64,000 nucleotides of DNA from Struthio camelus (lineage: Eukaryota > Chordata > Aves > Struthioniformes > Struthionidae). A program made the position numbers and the translations under genes. The notes under the pieces are model-generated. The model was not told the origin of the DNA. It searched no databases and saw only the letters and a program-made list of their open reading frames with translations. The stretch spans positions 44,383,317 through 44,447,316 of the forward strand of contig NC_090981.1 in the NCBI RefSeq assembly GCF_040807025.1. Direction: 5' to 3'. Positions 58,601 to 64,000 of the stretch are shown here, piece after piece. The first letter of the stretch is position 1; each line of letters starts with the position of its first letter.

Positions 58601-61600
58601 CTAATAATTTACTCTTTACTTAAGTATATTAATTTACTACCACACCCCATTACAGAAATTAAAGAAATTAGACACTTTTCTTAACAAATAGTTTCCTAAG
58701 CGTCATAAAAGTGCCTTCTTTGTACCAAATCTGTTAGAACACACAAAAAAGTCATTTTCAGCCTATAATATTTATCCTAAAGTTTAAGCCATTAAAAGAT
58801 TTCAACTGGTGCAGTGGACCAGGGATGCAGTCAATTCAGACAGTTTTTTTCCCTGAAACACTGCAAGTATCACATTCTTACTGAGTTTGTAGCTACCACT
58901 TTAAAATAGGTGAAACATTAAGATGTTACCTTGATCTATTCCTTCTGTTCTTTTCCTTTTTAAATTTAAAAGTGCATTTTGTTGCTCCTTTAGAGCTTCT
59001 GCAGGACAGTTGGGTCTTGGAAGCTGACTTCCGGGAGTTGGTCCTGGTCGGTTACTAAAATACTTCTGTTTCAATGCCTTAATGATAATGGAAGAAAGAT
59101 AATCAAGTAATTAGTATAAGCATCTGAGCACCATACATAAAGAAGCTAACATGAAATGAAGCACTTGTAATGACTTCAAAACTACTTAGGTACTCTTGTA
59201 CCTGAAGAAAGCCTTGAGGCAATTCAGGATTTCACGGCTACCATAGCACTTGGCTTGATTTGGAAGTCAAGAGATAATTGCGTACCATTATATTTATCTG
59301 ACTTGTGCTCAGATATCTCAACAAAGCTCTAGACTCCGCTGCTGGAGGTCTTGCACAAACAGTTATGTTTCCAGCTTTTAAGAGTTTACATTCTGAATAG
59401 ACAGATAAGACAGGAGGACAAAGGAGAAAAATAGGGAAAAAGAAAGATTAAAAGATCCTAAAGCACATATCCAAAGTCTTCATCAGATCCAGGACCAGAA
59501 CATCATCTGTCTTGTTAGCTTGCAAGATGGGTCCTTCCCTAATGTTTCTTTAACTGTGCTGTTTCTACAGTGTAAACAGTAGGAAAAGCGTAGTCTGAAG
59601 CAGAGTAGAAGGCAAACACAAGTAAGCAGAGTTAGTCTCGTATGTAAGTGGAATTACATACGCTATCTCAAATTGTAGCAATTCCACAGCTTCCATAAAC
59701 TGTAGTTAAGGAAAAGAGGCCCTAAGTAGTCCCTTAGGAAATCATTGCTCTGGCTTAGGCCAATTACATCATCTTCAATGCCAGCTATAAATCAAGCCAA
59801 TACATCACAGTGCAAGTTCTTTCCTGCCTTAAGCTGTGGTGTTATCAATTAAAACACTAGAATAAACATGTATATTCAATATTCAAGTAACCACCCTATA
59901 ATACGGCCTGTAAAATGACTTCATACATATGAACTAGTATACAAGGCATCTCAATGCATACCAAAACTAATTCATTGGAACTTATATTGAAAGTTCTGAC
60001 CAGAAAATCCTGAATATACTCTGAAAAATTCCTTTAGTAAAAAGATACCTAACACACACACACAAATCCTCAGGACTGGAACCTAAACTGTCTAACAAGC
60101 AGTGAGGGAGTCTTGCCCTTAATGAGGCAGATCTGCTTTTTGCATGCTTCTGTAACAGTGGAAGATGACAGAACTATAGCTCTGAAACAGTCAACTGCTG
60201 CATCTTCCTCATAGCAGGAAAGCATATTCTGAACTAGAACTGAAACATTTTGCAAGATTTTAGTTCAAAGTCTTTCGTTTCTCCTCTCCAACAAGTAGTG
60301 AAATTGGAGTCAGTTTTACTTGAGTATAATAGAAATGAATATTCAGATCAGAAGGCTGGTTTAAATGACCACAAACTTCATGTAAAAAAAGGATCAAAGC
60401 AGTTTAAACCGAAAAGACGACTGGATGAATTAAGGACGACAAAATCTTAAAAACAAGGAATAAGATATGCCACGTTAAGCCTTAAGTTTAAAGCTTTACA
60501 TAAGTGAACTCTGACTGTCAAACGAAACAACTGGCATGACCCATATGCCTTTTAGTTTCCTACCTTTGGACTACACTGGGAACGTAGATTCAGTCAGCAT
60601 TGTTCATGCCTTTCAGAATTCTCTCTAATCAACACCTGCAACGTTTCTAGAATTTCACAGACAGAGCTATATGACATTTCATTTCTAAAATGGCTTACTA
60701 GCTTCAAAATCCATTTAGCTGATATTAACAGTAGGTTAATGAACGTTAGGACGTAATGCAAGTCTACTATACCTGAGTAGCTGTAACCCTAGCACAAGGA
60801 TTAAATGTGAATAAGCCTTGCAGAAGATCAAGCAAATCATCACCAGCTGCACTGAAGATATGTTGAAGCAGCATTCCAGGGAAGGACTTAAACGTGACAT
60901 AATCCGGAAGACTAGTCATTCCCTACAAAGACAAAAAGGGGACGTACATTTTTCACATTAAGAAAGAGTGCAGTTTTTCACAGGAAGTCACTTTGCATGG
61001 CTGTCTTCACAGCAGAAGCAAATTATCTTTCAAAGCACCCTGCTAATACTTGGTCACTGTAAAAAAGTAGGAATAGCAAGTCATAAAGACATATCTGCAA
61101 TTGTTACAGTTGTTTTACACTTTATCTAAGTGATCTGTTCTTCCCTTGCTTCACTAGTGACCAATACAAAAGGAAAAACTGCTAATAAAGAAAGGAAGTA
61201 TGAAAGAACTTTAGAGCGAGCGTGAACAAATGAAGTAACAGTAGCTTTAGCTTTTCTCTTGCTAGCTCAACATGGCAGAAGAAAAAGAAAAAATCCACAC
61301 AAAGCCAACATGCATTTTCTCCAAGTCAGTAATATACTGCCCCCCTCCTCAGAATTAGCAGTTCATCATGAGTGTTTTCAGGTACTTCTGAAATCTAGAA
61401 CTGTCGAACTTTTTATTTAGGATGGGGTGGGGGGAAGGAGTGAGAAAGGAAAATATGCCAAGCAGTCAACAAGAGATGAATCATATACTTTTTATCCCCT
61501 CCCTGCTCAGTTACCAGATCACTGCCATTGTCTTCATTCTGTTTGGATGTCTCCATCCAAACACTAGTATGCATTTTAAACCTAACAAGCAAAACAAAAT

Positions 61601-62274
61601 ATACACATTTTTGACTTCGCTGTTAAGTCTTCTATTATCTAGAAAATAAAGGTTTCAATTTTTGAAATGCATGGGTTTGCAAATTAACTTTAGAATCCAT
61701 GATCTTTGTTGTAGTAGCATTCTCTTCTTTCCCACCTATATCTCGTCCCTCCCTCTCCCAAGAACACGGACAGGTCAAGCAAAAGAAAACTTCATGTGTT
61801 TCTTTTCGAATCCTGGCACAACACCACAGAATTGTTTCTGTTTTGATTAAAGCCTGTCAAGCTAAAGCAGATAAGTTGAACAAGCACATCAAGAACATTA
61901 AGCAACCACCAGTACTTCACACAGTGAGCCATGGGAAACCACAGAAACATGCAGAAGAGAAACCAAGCAGTTTTGTTATTGTTACCCAGTGCTAACAACA
62001 CTGCCGTATTGATCAGAGATTTGCTAAGAGAAACTATAGATCTCAGCTGCTTATCCTCTACTTTGTGAGATCAGGCATCGGCCTTTTGATTCAAATATCT
62101 TGGTATGCCCTTTAATTTAATTTCAAAAGCTAAAATAGAGATATCTCAAGTAAAACTAATGTCAGTCTGTTAAACTAAAGGACTCACAGGCCACTGTTCT
62201 TCTGTTGGAGTGCCCAGTGTTTCAAATATCCTTGTCAGCTGATCAAGATCAGAGTCTCCTGGCAAAAAAGGAAC
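55671..62274 (-). CDS. CDK7: CDK7, last four coding exons (C-terminal 136 aa; 5' part beyond right edge)
   Basis: CDK7 is the serine/threonine kinase of the CDK-activating complex with cyclin H and MAT1, and of TFIIH, where it phosphorylates the RNA polymerase II tail and the T-loops of other CDKs in the nucleus. Minus-strand exons, 5' to 3': 62188-62274, 60773-60922, 58930-59077, 55671-55696. Junctions are GT-AG and phases agree. The product covers the C-terminal half of the kinase C-lobe ([33 protein letters not shown]) and the CDK7-specific tail ([35 protein letters not shown]). The activation loop, catalytic residues and cyclin-binding helix are encoded to the right of the window. The fragment corresponds to roughly residues 210-345 of the 346-residue human protein. 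No disruption is seen. Confidence 0.96.
55697..58929 (-). other. CDK7: CDK7 terminal intron
   Basis: A 3.2-kb AT-rich intron with C8 and T18 runs near 58504-58532. No other exon is recognised. Confidence 0.75.
58930..59077 (-). CDS. CDK7: CDK7 exon: C-terminal tail (49 codons)
   Basis: It reads [20 protein letters not shown], then [20 protein letters not shown] and RKRTEGIDQ, plus the first base of Gly. The acceptor is ATTAAG and the donor GTAACA. The basic KRKR stretch is a plausible nuclear localisation signal. Confidence 0.96.
59078..60772 (-). other. CDK7: CDK7 intron
   Basis: A 1.7-kb AT-rich intron with a short CA run at 60053-60063. Nothing else is recognised. Confidence 0.75.
60773..60922 (-). 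CDS. CDK7: CDK7 exon: kinase C-lobe end (50 codons)
   Basis: It reads [20 protein letters not shown], then [30 protein letters not shown], between a TTTGTAG acceptor and a CAG|GTATAG donor. It contains the conserved Arg of kinase subdomain XI (NPCAR). Phase is 0 at both ends. Confidence 0.96.
60923..62187 (-). other. CDK7: CDK7 intron
   Basis: A 1.3-kb AT-rich intron. Open frames within it lack family features. Confidence 0.75.
62188..62274 (-). CDS. CDK7: CDK7 exon: residues VPFLPGD...EEQWP
   Basis: This 87-nt, phase-0 exon follows CTTCCAG and reads [20 protein letters not shown] and then GTPTEEQWP, with donor GTGAGT. It is the CMGC-kinase segment leading to the kinase insert. Confidence 0.96.
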
Positions 62275-64000
62275 CTGGAAGAAGGCAACAGCATTTTTGA
62301 TTGAATTAACTTCTGTAGTTCAAGTCTAGAGAGCAATTTTGAACTCTTACTCATAATTCTATTATAGGCAAAACATCTTGGTAAACCAACTTCCCACAAA
62401 AAGGTACACTGAGCGTTCAGTGCTTTGCAGTAATGTCCAAATAGATTTTGCAGGTTTCCTGCAACCAGGCTTGATATCACTGACTTAATAGCATAGAACT
62501 AAATAAAAAATTAAATAACTGCAAAATTAATGTAGAATGACTAAACATGAGAGAGGAAAGAGTTTAAGTATGCAGAGCTGCCAGTTTAAAACTCTGTCAG
62601 TCACAGTGATCTTTCTGACATCTGCTACCTGAAGGTAGGTTTTATATTTGAAACATTGCAAGTGAGTTGCGGTTGGATTATAAAAGTGGCAATTGGACCG
62701 ATGGGATGAGATTACAACATGAGGTCAGGTACCAACTCATTATGTTAGAAACTGCCTAACCAGTGTCATGTCTAGTTTAAACTAGGCAGACAGCAGAAAA
62801 AAGGGGATATTTGTCCAGTTTAAATTGTAGTTTGTGCATCGGGCATACAATGCAAAACAAAAGGGACTTTGAACAGAAGTGACTTTAGGAAGAATCAGAG
62901 GCAGTATTGAACAGATTAGCATAGGAAGAGCGTAATGAACATCCCTAACGGGCATCGTGACTAAATTTTGATATGATGAAAGCTACTTGAACCTCAAGTG
63001 CTTTTGTAAAGCTCCCTGATGAGGGCTGTGAATTGTAGCACATTTTCTGCTTTGGAAAAAATCTGAAATCAACAAATTCAGCTATTTCTCATTTCCTTTC
63101 CTGACTTTCCTTGAGCTTACCCAACTTTTACCCAAGGTCTAATGCCCTACTTGTATACACATTACTAGCACTGCTTAAACAACCCCTGTACATTTCCATT
63201 TCTGAATCACCATCTGAATTGTACGAGCATACGTGTTTGGGTGACAAACCAAAAAAGGAAAAAGTTTTTTTTCAAGATATTGTCAGCCAGACCAGTTCCC
63301 CAGTTCCACATAGCCTGTGGGATAGTATATATCATATCTTCCAGGAGTAAACAGATTCGGCTCGATTTCTGCCTGGTACTTCAAATGTTTGTGTGGGTAT
63401 CTTATCCTTTTAGCTGTATCCATACACTGTATCCATCCTCCACTCCCCACCCCCTATTTTCATGTCTTCTCCAAAGAGCCACATAATAAATGGCTTACTT
63501 CAGTAAAACATACTTAAGGACTATTACATCTGTAGACCTTACTTGGGAATGACCATTGTAATGGAAAGCTTGATGTTAGCCTTCAGCTTTATTCTAGTAG
63601 TGCCAGGTAAGCACAGGCAGAATATCAGCCCATCCCTCATTCATTACAAATCACCCACTCTTCATGTATCCCTTATACTTATTCCCAGGTATTGGGAACA
63701 ACGTATAAGCGACAGAGTGTGCATGCACCTATGGCATCGGATTTCTAGGAGGGTGACAAACGAAAGTTGATGGGAAGCTATGTGAAAGGATAACACTCAC
63801 AGGACTGGAAGAGCTGTCTACTCTAAGTCCTGCCTTGGGGGAAGGTCAGTAAACAGCTTGTTGCAATTGTTTGCCTAGCTGTTCCTGAAGACTTCCACTG
63901 ACTGCAACAGTTATGGAACCTCAGTCTACTCCAAAACTTCATTTTCCTTACAGTTAGCAAGTTTTAGGAAAATTTCCCCCTTTTTCTTTTCCTAGGAAGT
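62275..64000 (-). other. CDK7: CDK7 intron continuing beyond the window
   Basis: No match to the expected preceding CDK7 exon (the segment with RAPELLFG and the WAVGCILAELL helix) is seen up to the right edge, so the intron is at least 1.7 kb. Nothing else is recognised. Confidence 0.65.

Noticed and set aside
740-64000. Search for CR1 LINE tails and endogenous retrovirus LTRs, the commonest bird repeats
   Set aside because: I looked for the CR1 3' end motif (ATTCTATGATTCTA-like) and its typical upstream blocks and for retroviral reading frames, and saw only weak partial resemblances, for example near 34464-34480 and 58060. None is good enough to call. A RepeatMasker run with an avian library would decide.
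62275-64000. Next upstream CDK7 exon within the window
   Set aside because: I searched the minus strand for the expected kinase C-lobe segment and found nothing matching.

Overview
The window is vertebrate nuclear DNA, almost certainly from a bird. Three protein-coding genes can be supported, all by spliced exons whose translations join in frame. From left to right they are: the last coding exon of THBS4 (thrombospondin-4, + strand, 513-574); all 12 coding exons of SERINC5 (serine incorporator 5, - strand, 10776-46334, joined product 462 residues); and the last four coding exons of CDK7 (cyclin-dependent kinase 7, - strand, 55671-62274, upstream exons beyond the right edge). The avian call rests on how closely the encoded proteins follow vertebrate orthologues, the compact introns, the scarcity of recognisable interspersed repeats, and the combination of linked genes (both SERINC5 and CDK7 lie on chromosome Z in chicken as far as I recall). 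The species cannot be named from this.

Layout. 1-512 is THBS4 intron; 513-574 is the THBS4 stop-bearing exon, followed by a short 3' UTR with AATAAA at 713-718. About 740-4280 is intergenic between two convergent genes. About 4285-10775 is read as a long AT-rich SERINC5 3' UTR, ending at a good poly(A) signal at 4307-4312; a second AATAAA lies only 45 nt after the stop. SERINC5 exons 12 to 2 run from 10776 to 33116. Intron 1 is 13.2 kb and contains two small GC-rich islands. Exon 1 (nine codons) sits in a CpG island at about 45840-46720 that also holds triplet repeats and a tiny upstream ORF. About 46720-55470 is intergenic, with no gene recognised. CDK7 occupies 55.5 kb to the right edge.

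The three genes are not a functional unit. THBS4 is a secreted matrix protein, SERINC5 a ten-helix plasma-membrane protein known in mammals for lipid scrambling and retrovirus restriction, and CDK7 the catalytic subunit of the CDK-activating kinase and TFIIH. The THBS4-SERINC5 convergent pair is the same as in human. SERINC5 next to CDK7 differs from the human arrangement as I remember it, so the 46.7-55.5 kb interval may contain a synteny breakpoint. I found no previously undescribed system. The points most worth checking are the breakpoint, the intronic CpG islands, the triplet repeats and upstream ORF at the SERINC5 start, the alternative SERINC5 3' ends, and the stop codon created by the donor site of the last intron.
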